Positions 17,147 through 24,484 of a stretch of 64,000 nt of DNA are shown here, piece by piece. The stretch spans positions 7,745,224 through 7,809,223 of the forward strand of contig NZ_JADWYI010000001.1 in assembly GCF_016904885.1 (NCBI RefSeq), in the 5' to 3' direction. A model generated the notes under the pieces. The model did not search any database, had not been told where the DNA came from, and was given only the letters and a program-made list of their open reading frames with translations. Position numbers and translations under genes: made by a program. The stretch is from Archangium primigenium (GTDB taxonomy: Bacteria; Myxococcota; Myxococcia; Myxococcales; Myxococcaceae). How positions within the stretch are numbered: the first letter of the stretch is position 1; each line of letters opens with the position of its first letter.

Positions 17147-18691
17147 ATGGCGAAGAGCAAATCCAGAGCCCAGGCCGCCGCAGCCGCAGTGAACGCGCCC
17201 GCGCAGGAGCAGGTGCCCGAGCAGCAGTCGCTCGTCAGTCCGGAGGCGGAGGCACCGGCGAAGCCCGCCAGCCACGACACCCTCGCGCCCCCGGCGCTGC
17301 TCGACTTCATGATGAAGGGCTGGAAGCCCCAGTCCGGCAAGCCGCCGCCCAAGCTCAAGAACGCGGATGCGTTCGCCGCCCGCCGCGCGGCGCTCTCCAA
17401 GCTCTTCCCCGGCGAGACACTCATCGTCCCCACCGGCCACGAGAAGATCCGCTCCAACGACACCACCTACCGCTTCCGCCCGGGCACGGACTTCTACTAC
17501 CTCACGGGCAACATGGAGCCCGACTGCGTGCTGGTTCTCCAGCCCAAGGAGGGCGGTGGCCACACGGACATCCTCTTCGTGGAGCCCAACCCGGGCCGCT
17601 CGGACGCCACCTTCTTCACGGACCGGATGAAGGGCGAGCTGTGGGTGGGCCCGCGCCTGGGCGTGAAGGAGAGCCAGGTGCGCTTCGGCCTCCACGAGGC
17701 GCGCGGCCTGCCGGAGCTGTCCGCGCTGCTCGAGGGCCTCAAGGCTCGGACGGGCCTGCCGGCGCGCGTGCTGCGGGGCCACTCGGACAAGGTGGACGGG
17801 ACGGTGGCCGCGCACGCCGAGCGCGACAAGCAGCTGGCCACGGCACTCGCGGAGATGCGCCTGCTCAAGGACAAGCAGGAGGTGCGCGAGTTGGAGGCGG
17901 CCATCGACTCCACGCACCGGGGCTTCGAGGACGTCATCCGCCGGCTCAAGGAGGCCCGGAGCGAGCGCGAGGTGGAGGGCGTCTTCAACCTGCGCGCCCG
18001 CGTGGAGGGCAATGACGTGGGCTACGGCACCATCGCCGCCGCGGGCCACCACGCGTGCGTGCTGCACTGGATGCGCAACGACGGCGACCTCAAGCCGGGC
18101 GAGCTGCTGCTGCTCGACGCGGGCGTGGAGGGCAACAGCCTCTACACCGCGGACATCACCCGCACGCTGCCCATCTCCGGCCGCTTCAGCCGCGAGCAGC
18201 GGGAAATCTACGAGCTGGTGCTCCAGGCGCAGGAGCAGGCCATCGACGCGGTGAAGCCGGGCAACGACTTCATGGAGCCCAACCGCGTGGCCATGCGCGT
18301 GCTCGCCGAGGGCCTGCACCGTCTGGGCATCCTCAAGACGACGCCCGAGGAGGCGCTCAAGGAGGAGCACCAGTTCTACAAGCGCTACTCGCTGCACAAC
18401 GTGAGTCACATGCTCGGCCTGGACGTGCACGACTGCGCCCAGGCGCGTCAGGAGGCCTACAAGTACGGCAAGCTCCAGGCGGGCATGGTGCTCACCGTGG
18501 AGCCCGGCCTGTACTTCCAGTTGGATGACCTGACGGTGCCCGCGAAGTACCGCGGCATCGGCGTGCGCATCGAGGACGACGTGCTGGTGACGCCCAAGGG
18601 CTGCCGCGTGTTGTCCGAGGACATCCCCCGCCTGCCGGACGACGTGGAGGCGTGGATCAAGCAGCTGTGGAACGAGAAGAAGAAGCGCTAG
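17147..18691 (+). CDS. pepP: Xaa-Pro aminopeptidase (M24B)
   Basis: This 514-residue aminopeptidase P removes an N-terminal residue next to proline and needs two metal ions. Metal ligands are visible in LLLLDAGVEG, YTADITRT, HMLGLDVHD, TVEPGLYF and RIEDDVLVT. The creatinase N-domain (RFRPGTDFYYLTG) is complete. The first ~45 residues are an Ala/Pro/Glu-rich extension not needed for activity and unlike E. coli PepP; it may be a linker. The gene ends 4 bp from the stop of the convergent DUF2914 gene. Confidence 0.93.
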   Translation: MAKSKSRAQAAAAAVNAPAQEQVPEQQSLVSPEAEAPAKPASHDTLAPPALLDFMMKGWKPQSGKPPPKLKNADAFAARRAALSKLFPGETLIVPTGHEKIRSNDTTYRFRPGTDFYYLTGNMEPDCVLVLQPKEGGGHTDILFVEPNPGRSDATFFTDRMKGELWVGPRLGVKESQVRFGLHEARGLPELSALLEGLKARTGLPARVLRGHSDKVDGTVAAHAERDKQLATALAEMRLLKDKQEVRELEAAIDSTHRGFEDVIRRLKEARSEREVEGVFNLRARVEGNDVGYGTIAAAGHHACVLHWMRNDGDLKPGELLLLDAGVEGNSLYTADITRTLPISGRFSREQREIYELVLQAQEQAIDAVKPGNDFMEPNRVAMRVLAEGLHRLGILKTTPEEALKEEHQFYKRYSLHNVSHMLGLDVHDCAQARQEAYKYGKLQAGMVLTVEPGLYFQLDDLTVPAKYRGIGVRIEDDVLVTPKGCRVLSEDIPRLPDDVEAWIKQLWNEKKKR

Positions 18692-18695
18692 CGGC

Positions 18696-19952
18696 TCAGC
18701 CCGCGTCGCTCCGGAAGACCCGGGGCGACGTGGACGGGTCCGCCACCACGGTGAAGGACAGGCGGCCCACTTCCCGGCCGTCCTCCGTCTCCAGGGAGAC
18801 GCGCCAGTCGCCCGGCCGCGGGTTCGTCACGAACCCGTAGGTGCGGTAGCCCCGCTCCCGGCCCCCCTGCCCCAGGTACAGGTCGTCGTAGGCGTGGAAC
18901 TGCGTCCAGCCCTGGCCCGGCGCGTCGTGGAACCAGCGCAGCGTGAGCCGCGTGCCCCGGTCTCCCGGAAAGCGCGCCTGGAAGCTCGCGGGCGCGAAGA
19001 CGCTGGCGAAGAAGTACACCCGGTCCCCGGGGCGCGCGTGGAACACCTGGTCGCCCCGCCGCCAGGGCCAGAAGCCCCCGCCCTCGTGCAGCAGCCGGTA
19101 CTCCTTGCCCCGGGCGCCCTTCGTCACCTCCACGCCGTGGTAGATGCCGCTCGCGAGCACGGACAGGGGCACGGGCGGAATGGCGCGCACCTGGTACAGC
19201 CCGAGCAGCAGCACCTGGACGCCGAGCGCCGGCCCGAGCACGCGCCCGAGCGTCCGCCGCCACTCGCCCTTGAGGCCGTGCACCGCCAGGGCCAGCCCCC
19301 CCATGACCGCGCCGGCCAGCCCCGCCGCCTGGAGGAACAACAGGCCGCTGTAGTAGCCGCGCAGCACGGGCAGCAGGTAGGCGAAGTAGGACGTGAGGCA
19401 GAAGCTGTAGAGCGCCACGCGCACCACGGGGCCCCGGGCCCGGAAGCGCGGCAGCTCGTTGACCACCAGCACGCCGAACACGACCGCGAGGAACAGGAAC
19501 GCCGTGAGCCCCGACGCGCTCTTGAAATAGAAGAGCGTGTAGGGGCTGAGCAGACCTCCGAGCAGGAAGTGCAGCGCGTCCTCGCGGAAGCGCCACACCC
19601 GGGACAGGCCCCGGGGCGGCGGCAGCCTCTCGCGCCAGCGCAGCTCCAGCCACAACAGCCCCCCCAGCACGCCGAGGAACACGCCCTGCTTGGTGAGCGT
19701 GAAGCGGTTGTCGATGCGCGGCAGGGTGAGGATGTCGTAGGCGAAGCTGGCGAAGAACAGGAGCGCCAGCTCCCACTTCGCGTGCCGGGCCCGGAAGGCC
19801 CGCAGCCGCTCCGTCCAGGAGGGCCGCGGGGGCGCTGTCACGGGCTCGGCGACGGGCTCGGCGGACACCACCCCGAGCGGCCCCACGGGCGCGGGTTCGG
19901 CCAGGGCCGACGCCTCGGCGCCCTCGTCCACGCGGGGCACGGGGAGCGTCAC
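18696..19952 (-). CDS. DUF2914 membrane protein
   Basis: This 418-residue integral membrane protein has a Pro/Ala/Glu-rich cytoplasmic N-terminus of ~45 residues and about seven hydrophobic segments between residues 60 and 255. A soluble C-terminal domain follows with the DUF2914 pattern (DRVYFFASVFAP, LRWFHDA, YRTYGFVTNPRPGDWRVSL). That domain is a beta-sandwich likely facing the periplasm. The function is unknown. The start is GTG 19952, 4 bp after the glutaredoxin stop, so the gene is the last of the yqgE-bolA-grxD transcript. Confidence 0.8.
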   Translation of the reverse strand: MTLPVPRVDEGAEASALAEPAPVGPLGVVSAEPVAEPVTAPPRPSWTERLRAFRARHAKWELALLFFASFAYDILTLPRIDNRFTLTKQGVFLGVLGGLLWLELRWRERLPPPRGLSRVWRFREDALHFLLGGLLSPYTLFYFKSASGLTAFLFLAVVFGVLVVNELPRFRARGPVVRVALYSFCLTSYFAYLLPVLRGYYSGLLFLQAAGLAGAVMGGLALAVHGLKGEWRRTLGRVLGPALGVQVLLLGLYQVRAIPPVPLSVLASGIYHGVEVTKGARGKEYRLLHEGGGFWPWRRGDQVFHARPGDRVYFFASVFAPASFQARFPGDRGTRLTLRWFHDAPGQGWTQFHAYDDLYLGQGGRERGYRTYGFVTNPRPGDWRVSLETEDGREVGRLSFTVVADPSTSPRVFRSDAG

Positions 19953-19956
19953 GGGA

Positions 19957-20277
19957 TCAGGCCGGATCCTTGTTGGCCACCAGGTCCGCCAGCTCGCCGC
20001 GCTCCTCCAGGTCCATCAGGATGTCCGAGCCGCCCACGAACTTCCCGTGGATGAACACCTGCGGAATGGTGGGCCAGTTGGAGTAGTCCTTGATGCCCTG
20101 GCGCACGTCGGGGTTGGTCAGCACGTCCACCGTGTGCACCTCGCCGTGGCGCTGGAGGATCTGCAGCGCCCGGGCGGAGAAGCCGCACTGGGGAAACAGC
20201 GCGTTGCCCTTCATGAAGAGCACGATGGGGTGGCTGTTCACTTCCTGGTCGAAACGGGCCTTGAGTTCGGGAGTCAT
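19957..20277 (-). CDS. grxD: Monothiol glutaredoxin, Grx4/GrxD family
   Basis: The 106-residue protein has the monothiol active site CGFS (in LFPQCGFSARA). It also has the TP-type cis-proline segment WPTIPQVFIHGKFVGGSDI that binds glutathione. Grx4 proteins carry [2Fe-2S] clusters and pair with BolA-like proteins in iron-sulphur delivery. The bolA-like gene lies directly upstream, 14 bp away, which supports this role. AGGA precedes ATG 20277; the longer in-frame reading would overlap bolA and adds nothing conserved. Confidence 0.95.
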   Translation of the reverse strand: MTPELKARFDQEVNSHPIVLFMKGNALFPQCGFSARALQILQRHGEVHTVDVLTNPDVRQGIKDYSNWPTIPQVFIHGKFVGGSDILMDLEERGELADLVANKDPA

Positions 20278-20291
20278 CGTCGTGGGTCCTG

Positions 20292-20549
20292 TCAGCGGGA
20301 GCCGAGCTTCTTCCACTGCTCGGGCGAATAGGTCTTGAGCGCCAGCGCGTGCAGCTCGCCGGTCTTGAGCCAGTCCTGCAGCGGCGCGTACACCAGCTGG
20401 TGCTGCTGCACCATGGTCTTGCCCGCGAAATCCGGGCTCACCACGCGCGCCTCGAAGTGGTCACCCGTACCGGTGGTGTCATTCACGAGCACCTCCGAGC
20501 CGGGCAGCGCGACGAGAATGCGCTCGCGGATGGCATTGGGGTCGAGCAT
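20292..20549 (-). CDS. bolA: BolA family protein
   Basis: This 85-residue BolA/IbaG-type protein has the class II KH-like fold. The signature GDHFEARVVSPDFAGKTMVQ contains the conserved His that can ligate a shared iron-sulphur cluster with Grx4. HALALKTYSPEQW forms the terminal helix. Start ATG 20549 shares one base with the yqgE stop (TGATG), so translation is coupled. With the glutaredoxin next door it forms the known BolA-Grx4 pair. Confidence 0.93.
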   Translation of the reverse strand: MLDPNAIRERILVALPGSEVLVNDTTGTGDHFEARVVSPDFAGKTMVQQHQLVYAPLQDWLKTGELHALALKTYSPEQWKKLGSR

Positions 20550-21094
20550 CAGTTCAGTCCCTTTCCCTTCATGAGCATGGCGGGATCCACCCCCATGCTC
20601 TTCAAGGTGGTGTCCCATAGCAGACCCGGGTCGCCTTCGAGCACCGGACGCGCGGAGGCCTCGGCGTACAGCCAGGTGCCGGCGGCCAGCTCGCTCTCCA
20701 ACTGCTGGGGACCCCAATTGGCGTACCCCAGGCAGAAGCGCAGGGGGCCGGACGGGTCCTTGAGCAGGGGGCCGAGGGTGTCCAGGGTGAGGCTCAGGTA
20801 GAGCCCGGGCACCACCTCGTGCTTCTCCGACACGTGCTCGTTGTTGTGCAAGACGAAGCCCCGGTGGCTCTCCACGGGGCCGCCCATGAAGACGAGCTGG
20901 CCGGAGCGCTCGGGCGCGATCGTCAGGGCCTGGTTCTTGGCCAGGTCTCCCAGGGTCAGGGACGCGCCCCGGTTGATGACGAGCCCCATCGAGCCGGATT
21001 CCCCATGCTCGAGCATGAGGACCACCGCCCGCCGGAAGTTCGAGTCCGTCAGTTGTGGCGTCGCCACGAGGAGGCCGGGAACGAGTGTCTGCAC
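20549..21094 (-). CDS. yqgE: YqgE/AlgH family protein
   Basis: The 181-residue UPF0301 protein opens with VPGLLVATPQL and continues with NFRRAVVLMLEHGESGSMG, VFMGGPVESHRGFVLH and LGYANWGPQQLE. The biochemical role of the family is not settled; it is often beside yqgF or thiol genes. GTG 21094 is chosen because family members start about 10 residues before ATPQL. A TTG at 21130 would add 12 residues. GGGAGGG lies between the two candidates, too far from GTG for a classical spacing, so the start is uncertain. An IS element now separates it from the response-regulator gene that precedes it. Confidence 0.85.
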   Translation of the reverse strand: MQTLVPGLLVATPQLTDSNFRRAVVLMLEHGESGSMGLVINRGASLTLGDLAKNQALTIAPERSGQLVFMGGPVESHRGFVLHNNEHVSEKHEVVPGLYLSLTLDTLGPLLKDPSGPLRFCLGYANWGPQQLESELAAGTWLYAEASARPVLEGDPGLLWDTTLKSMGVDPAMLMKGKGLN

Positions 21095-21166
21095 GAGGGG
21101 AAGTGTCGACGCTTCCCTCCCCCGGCGCAACCGAATCGTACCCGGCGGGCGGCGCCGTCCGCGCTA

Positions 21167-21195
21167 AGCCCCCGGACATGAATTATGTACACCTG
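21167..21195 (+). repeat. Left terminal inverted repeat of the IS630 element
   Basis: It begins AGCCCCCGGACATGAAT and ends GTACACCTG. It is the reverse complement of 22202-22230 except for two adjacent bases in the middle. The TA at 21165-21166 is the target duplication. Confidence 0.93.
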
Positions 21196-21713
21196 CGCCG
21201 CAGCCGATGGTGGTAGCGGCGCAGGGCCTGCTGCACCGCGGTGAGCAGAGCATCGAGAGTGCGGTAGCTGCGTTCGGGAAGCTCCTGAGCCTTGATGACG
21301 CCGAAGACAGCTTCCACGTCGTTGAGTTCAGGAGAATAGGCCGGCAGGTAGAAGAGATGGACGCCCAGCCGTCGCAAGCGCGGCAGGGCGCGGCATACCA
21401 GGCGGCAGCGGTGGATGTTCCCATTGTCGAGCACCACCCAGGTGGGGACCCCGCCCGGGTCGGCGAGCGACAAGAGAAAGTCCAGGGTATCTCGCGCGGT
21501 GATGGTGCGTGCCCAGCGTCGGAAGCGTAAACCGCGTCGACGGCCTGTCGGGCAGTAGGCGACGAGCGCATTGACACGTCGGCGCCGAGGCGCCTCGTAG
21601 GGGACGTCTCGACGGCTGCCGACTTCTGCCCAGCTGTAGCCCACGGCTTGGGTGGGCGAAAACCCGCACTCATCCAGGAAGTAGAGATTTATCCTCTGAG
21701 CGCGGGCTTTTTT
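21183..21713 (-). CDS. IS630 transposase, catalytic part (orfB frame)
   Basis: This frame encodes the DDE domain: first Asp in LYFLDECGF, second in VVLDNGNIH, Glu in YSPELNDVEAVF. The first ATG in this frame is at 21644, downstream of the first catalytic Asp. A working enzyme therefore needs entry from the upstream frame at the run of seven A at 21714-21708. I give the open stretch from that run to the stop. It is homologous to the C-terminal half of one-piece IS630 transposases. Confidence 0.85.
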   Translation of the reverse strand, partial: KKARAQRINLYFLDECGFSPTQAVGYSWAEVGSRRDVPYEAPRRRRVNALVAYCPTGRRRGLRFRRWARTITARDTLDFLLSLADPGGVPTWVVLDNGNIHRCRLVCRALPRLRRLGVHLFYLPAYSPELNDVEAVFGVIKAQELPERSYRTLDALLTAVQQALRRYHHRLRRRCT

Positions 21714-22197
21714 TGAGCCGGAAGAGCGCCTGGCGTGCCTGGGCGACGGCCTGGGCGTCCTGTTTGTGCGTGAGCGTCAGCCGCGTGCGCCGCCAGCCCG
21801 CGCCCATGCTCCCGAGATAGCGACGCACCTGCCGCGGCCCCAGGTGAAGACCCTCGCCCTCGAGTGCGCTGGCCAACTGCCCGGCTGTCCACGAGCGAGG
21901 CTGGGACAACAACGCATGCAGCGAGGCTTCCACCCGCTGGCGGTGCGCCCTGTCGGGCTTCCTGCCCGCCAGACGCGCGAAGAGGGCTTCTGGGCCGTCT
22001 TGGACGAAGGAGCGCAACACCCGGCGCACCGTGGCCGCGCACCGGCCCAGGTGCCGAGCGATGCGCGGTGCACTCCAGCCCTCATCGGCCAGCAGCACCA
22101 TGTCCACGCGCTCGCGCTCTCTCCACCCAGCGTCAGCGGCCCGGGCTATCTCCCATAGCCGCCGACGCTCTTGCTCCGTCACCTTCAGCAGCGCCAT
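21670..22197 (-). CDS. IS630 transposase, DNA-binding part (orfA frame)
   Basis: This 175-codon frame starts at ATG 22197, 5 bp inside the right inverted repeat. It holds helix-turn-helix segments (SAPRIARHLGRCAATVRRVL and WTAGQLASALEGEGL) that bind the element ends. It reads through seven A at 21714-21708 and then ends after a short unrelated tail. Removing one A (or a +1 frame change) at that run joins it exactly to the DDE frame. Confidence 0.85.
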   Translation of the reverse strand: MALLKVTEQERRRLWEIARAADAGWRERERVDMVLLADEGWSAPRIARHLGRCAATVRRVLRSFVQDGPEALFARLAGRKPDRAHRQRVEASLHALLSQPRSWTAGQLASALEGEGLHLGPRQVRRYLGSMGAGWRRTRLTLTHKQDAQAVAQARQALFRLKKSPRSEDKSLLPG

Positions 22198-22201
22198 GCC
22201 T

Positions 22202-22230
22202 CAGGTGTACAACATTCATGTCCGGGGGCT
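22202..22230 (-). repeat. Right terminal inverted repeat of the IS630 element
   Basis: It mirrors 21167-21195. Its outermost base, 22230, supplies the third base of the response-regulator stop codon (TAA read on the minus strand at 22232-22230). Confidence 0.93.
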
Positions 22231-22679
22231 TAGTGCCAGCTCTTGTGCTGGGACTGCAGTGCCTGGGCGAGCTTCTCCGGCGCCAGGGGCTTGCCGATGA
22301 ACAGATCCGCCCCCAGTCCCTTGCACTTGCGCGCCATGGACGCGTCGCTCATGGCGCTCACGCCGATGAGCACGGACTGGGGAAACTTCTCGCGCAGGCG
22401 CGTCATGAGCGTCGTGCCGCTGCGGCCCGGCAGGAACACGTCGACGATGGCCGCGTCCATGCGCTTGTTGCGCACGGCGAACTCGGCCTCCTCGGCGCTG
22501 CCCACCGGCAGGGCCTCGTACCCCCATTGGGAGACGAGCTCCACCAAGAGCTCGCGGTGCACCGGGTCATCCTCCACGATGAGCACCGAGCCCTTGACCT
22601 GCTCGAGTTTCAGGTTGTCGTCCTCGCGGGTCCGGGCGTGGCCCGTGGCGATGGGAAGCTCCTCGTTGGCGATGGACAT
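22230..22679 (-). CDS. Stand-alone response regulator (CheY-like receiver)
   Basis: The 149-residue protein has a ~35-residue N-terminal lead and one receiver domain. The acidic pair is in VLIVEDDPVHREL, the phospho-acceptor Asp in AAIVDVFLPGRSG, the Ser/Thr switch in GVSAMSD, and the conserved Lys in FIGKPLAPEKL. There is no output domain, so it acts by protein contact or in a phosphorelay. GAAGG precedes ATG 22679. Its last base comes from an IS630 end: the pre-insertion stop was TAG and is now TAA, so the protein is unchanged. Before insertion it lay about 70 bp upstream of yqgE. Confidence 0.9.
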   Translation of the reverse strand: MSIANEELPIATGHARTREDDNLKLEQVKGSVLIVEDDPVHRELLVELVSQWGYEALPVGSAEEAEFAVRNKRMDAAIVDVFLPGRSGTTLMTRLREKFPQSVLIGVSAMSDASMARKCKGLGADLFIGKPLAPEKLAQALQSQHKSWH

Positions 22680-22784
22680 GGCAGCCTTCACTGGGTGAGG
22701 GGATGGGTTCGTCCCCGGAAAACGGTTGGACCCGTCCCGGGATTCCACAGTAGGCATTCCCCCTCGCCACTGCCGACCCCCCCC

Positions 22785-23600
22785 TCATGCACGCCGGTTT
22801 TGAACACCCAACGCTTGAGCGGAGAGCGAGGCGGCAAGCACGATCAGCACCAGCAAGCCCCATGCCGGAAGCACCACGCGCGCCCCGCCTTCATAGATGA
22901 GCGCCGCGTAGCTCGTGCCCAGGTAGCGGCCGAGCGACATGGGCTCCATCCGCGCGATGCCGAAGAAGCTCACCGTGGACTCGGTGAGGATGGCCGTGGG
23001 CAGCCGGCTCAGGAAGACGGCCAGCACGAAGGGCCGCAGCGCGGGCCACAGGTGCAGGCGCAAGAGGTGCCAGCGCCCCGCCCCCAGGGCCCGCGAGGCC
23101 GCGACGAATTCCTGGCCCTCCAGCGTGGCCAGGCGGTTGCGGAACATGCGCGCCGGACCCGCCCACCCCACCAGCGCCAGGGACACCACCATCAACCCGG
23201 ACGGCCCCAGCCCCCCCGCGCCCCCCGCGTCCAGGAGCGACTGGCCCGCCAGTTGCAAAACCATCACCACCAGCACGTCCGGCAGCGCGAAGAAGGCATC
23301 CACGGCGCGGAGGATCTGATGCTCCACGAAGCCCCCCGCCGCCCGGGCCGCCATGGCCACGCCCAGGCCCACCGCCGTGGCCAGCCCGCCAGCCGCCAGG
23401 CCGATCACCAGGGAAACCCACAAGCCCCCGAATGCCCGCTCGCACACCGTGTGGTCGGGCTGGGAGGGGTCCGCCCCCAGGGGGCAGGTGTGGGCGAGGA
23501 CGTCGGGGAAGACCCGGCCGGCCAGCCAGCTCGTGAGCCCCAAGGCCCCGAGCAGCAAGAGCCCGACCCAGGCCCGGCGGGGAACGCGGGGGCCCTTCAT
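22785..23600 (-). CDS. Peptide-type ABC transporter permease (DppC/OppC-like)
   Basis: The product is 271 residues with an N-terminal membrane anchor and five further hydrophobic segments. The binding-protein-dependent permease loop is LEGQEFVAASRALGAGRWHLL, which contains the EAA-type contact (EFVAASRALGA) for an ATPase. The start ATG 23600 overlaps the upstream permease stop (ATGA). Together with the DppB-like and substrate-binding genes it forms a three-gene importer unit; ATPase genes are not in the neighbourhood. Confidence 0.88.
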   Translation of the reverse strand: MKGPRVPRRAWVGLLLLGALGLTSWLAGRVFPDVLAHTCPLGADPSQPDHTVCERAFGGLWVSLVIGLAAGGLATAVGLGVAMAARAAGGFVEHQILRAVDAFFALPDVLVVMVLQLAGQSLLDAGGAGGLGPSGLMVVSLALVGWAGPARMFRNRLATLEGQEFVAASRALGAGRWHLLRLHLWPALRPFVLAVFLSRLPTAILTESTVSFFGIARMEPMSLGRYLGTSYAALIYEGGARVVLPAWGLLVLIVLAASLSAQALGVQNRRA

Positions 23601-24481
23601 GGGGTGGCCTCCCGGGCGCGCGGATCCACGGCGACGCGCACCAGCTCCACCGCGAGGCCGACGACGACGAGCAGCGAGGCGAAGACGGTGGTGGCCACCA
23701 CCACGACGGCCACCTGCTTCTGCAGCACCGCGAGCACGTAGAGCTGGCCGAAGTACGGCAGGCCGAAGACGCGCTCGGCGGCGAAGGATCCCGCGAGCAG
23801 GGCGGTGGCCACGGGCCCCACGGCGTCCAGGAGCGCGGGCCACACGTTGGGCAGCACGTGACGCCAGAGCACCGCGCCGCGGGACAGGCCCTTGCCCAGG
23901 GCCGTGCGCACGTAGTCGCGCGTGAGCTCCGTGTCGAGCGCGTCCGCCACCAGCGTGCCCAGGAAGATGCCGGGCCACACGGAGATGACGAGCGCGGCGC
24001 ACGCCTCGGGCAACAGGTGCCCCCGCTCCACCACCTCGGGCGCGAGCAGGAGCGCGGGGATGAACACGGGCGTACCGAACGCCGCCGCGGGCAGCAGCTC
24101 CGTGACGAGCGACAGTCGGCTCCGGCGCCAGCGCGCGCGCACCAGCGCGTACGCCAGCGCCCACCCGAGCGCGAGCCCGAGCGCCACCAGCCCCACGCCC
24201 ACGCTGCCCGACAGCTTCCACGCGAGCTCGTCCCCGGTGACGCCCTGGGCGCTCGTGCCCAGGCGCTCGCCCCGCCAGAGCTTCTGCCACGGCCTCAGGA
24301 AGCCCAGGGGCTCGCCCAGGCCCAGATCCCTCCGGTAGGAGGCGAGCACCTCGGGCGCCACCTGCCGCTTGGCGTCGTCATCCGTGGTGAGGGGCAGCGC
24401 CGCCATGAGGAAGTAGGACGCGAGCGCCACCACGGGCACCAACATCACCTGACGGCCCAATCGCACGAGCACTCGGGACAT
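23597..24481 (-). CDS. Peptide-type ABC transporter permease (DppB/OppB-like)
   Basis: This 294-residue inner-membrane protein has a first membrane segment at residues 12-30, a periplasmic loop with the RRDLGLGEPL pattern usual for DppB, and five more segments. The cytoplasmic contact loop is DYVRTALGKGLSRGAVLWRH. The start at 24481 is 3 bp after the binding-protein gene stop, and its stop overlaps the next permease start. Confidence 0.88.
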   Translation of the reverse strand: MSRVLVRLGRQVMLVPVVALASYFLMAALPLTTDDDAKRQVAPEVLASYRRDLGLGEPLGFLRPWQKLWRGERLGTSAQGVTGDELAWKLSGSVGVGLVALGLALGWALAYALVRARWRRSRLSLVTELLPAAAFGTPVFIPALLLAPEVVERGHLLPEACAALVISVWPGIFLGTLVADALDTELTRDYVRTALGKGLSRGAVLWRHVLPNVWPALLDAVGPVATALLAGSFAAERVFGLPYFGQLYVLAVLQKQVAVVVVATTVFASLLVVVGLAVELVRVAVDPRAREATP

Positions 24482-24484
24482 GGC

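Larger units (their letters stand above)
21167..22230 (-). mobile_element. IS630-family insertion sequence, complete
   Basis: The element is 1,064 bp, bounded by 29-bp terminal inverted repeats with two mismatches and flanked by the TA dinucleotide (21165-21166 and 22231-22232) that IS630/Tc1 elements duplicate. It contains two overlapping-frame transposase parts on the minus strand. Near-perfect ends suggest a recent arrival. It lies between the response regulator and yqgE, inside what was probably one transcript, and is oriented with it. Confidence 0.93.

Noticed and set aside
21095-21130. TTG start for yqgE at 21130
   Set aside because: It adds 12 residues not seen in the family and has no ribosome site; GTG 21094 fits better, although still uncertain.
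21167-22230. Composite transposon
   Set aside because: Only one IS copy is present in the window and no second set of ends was found.
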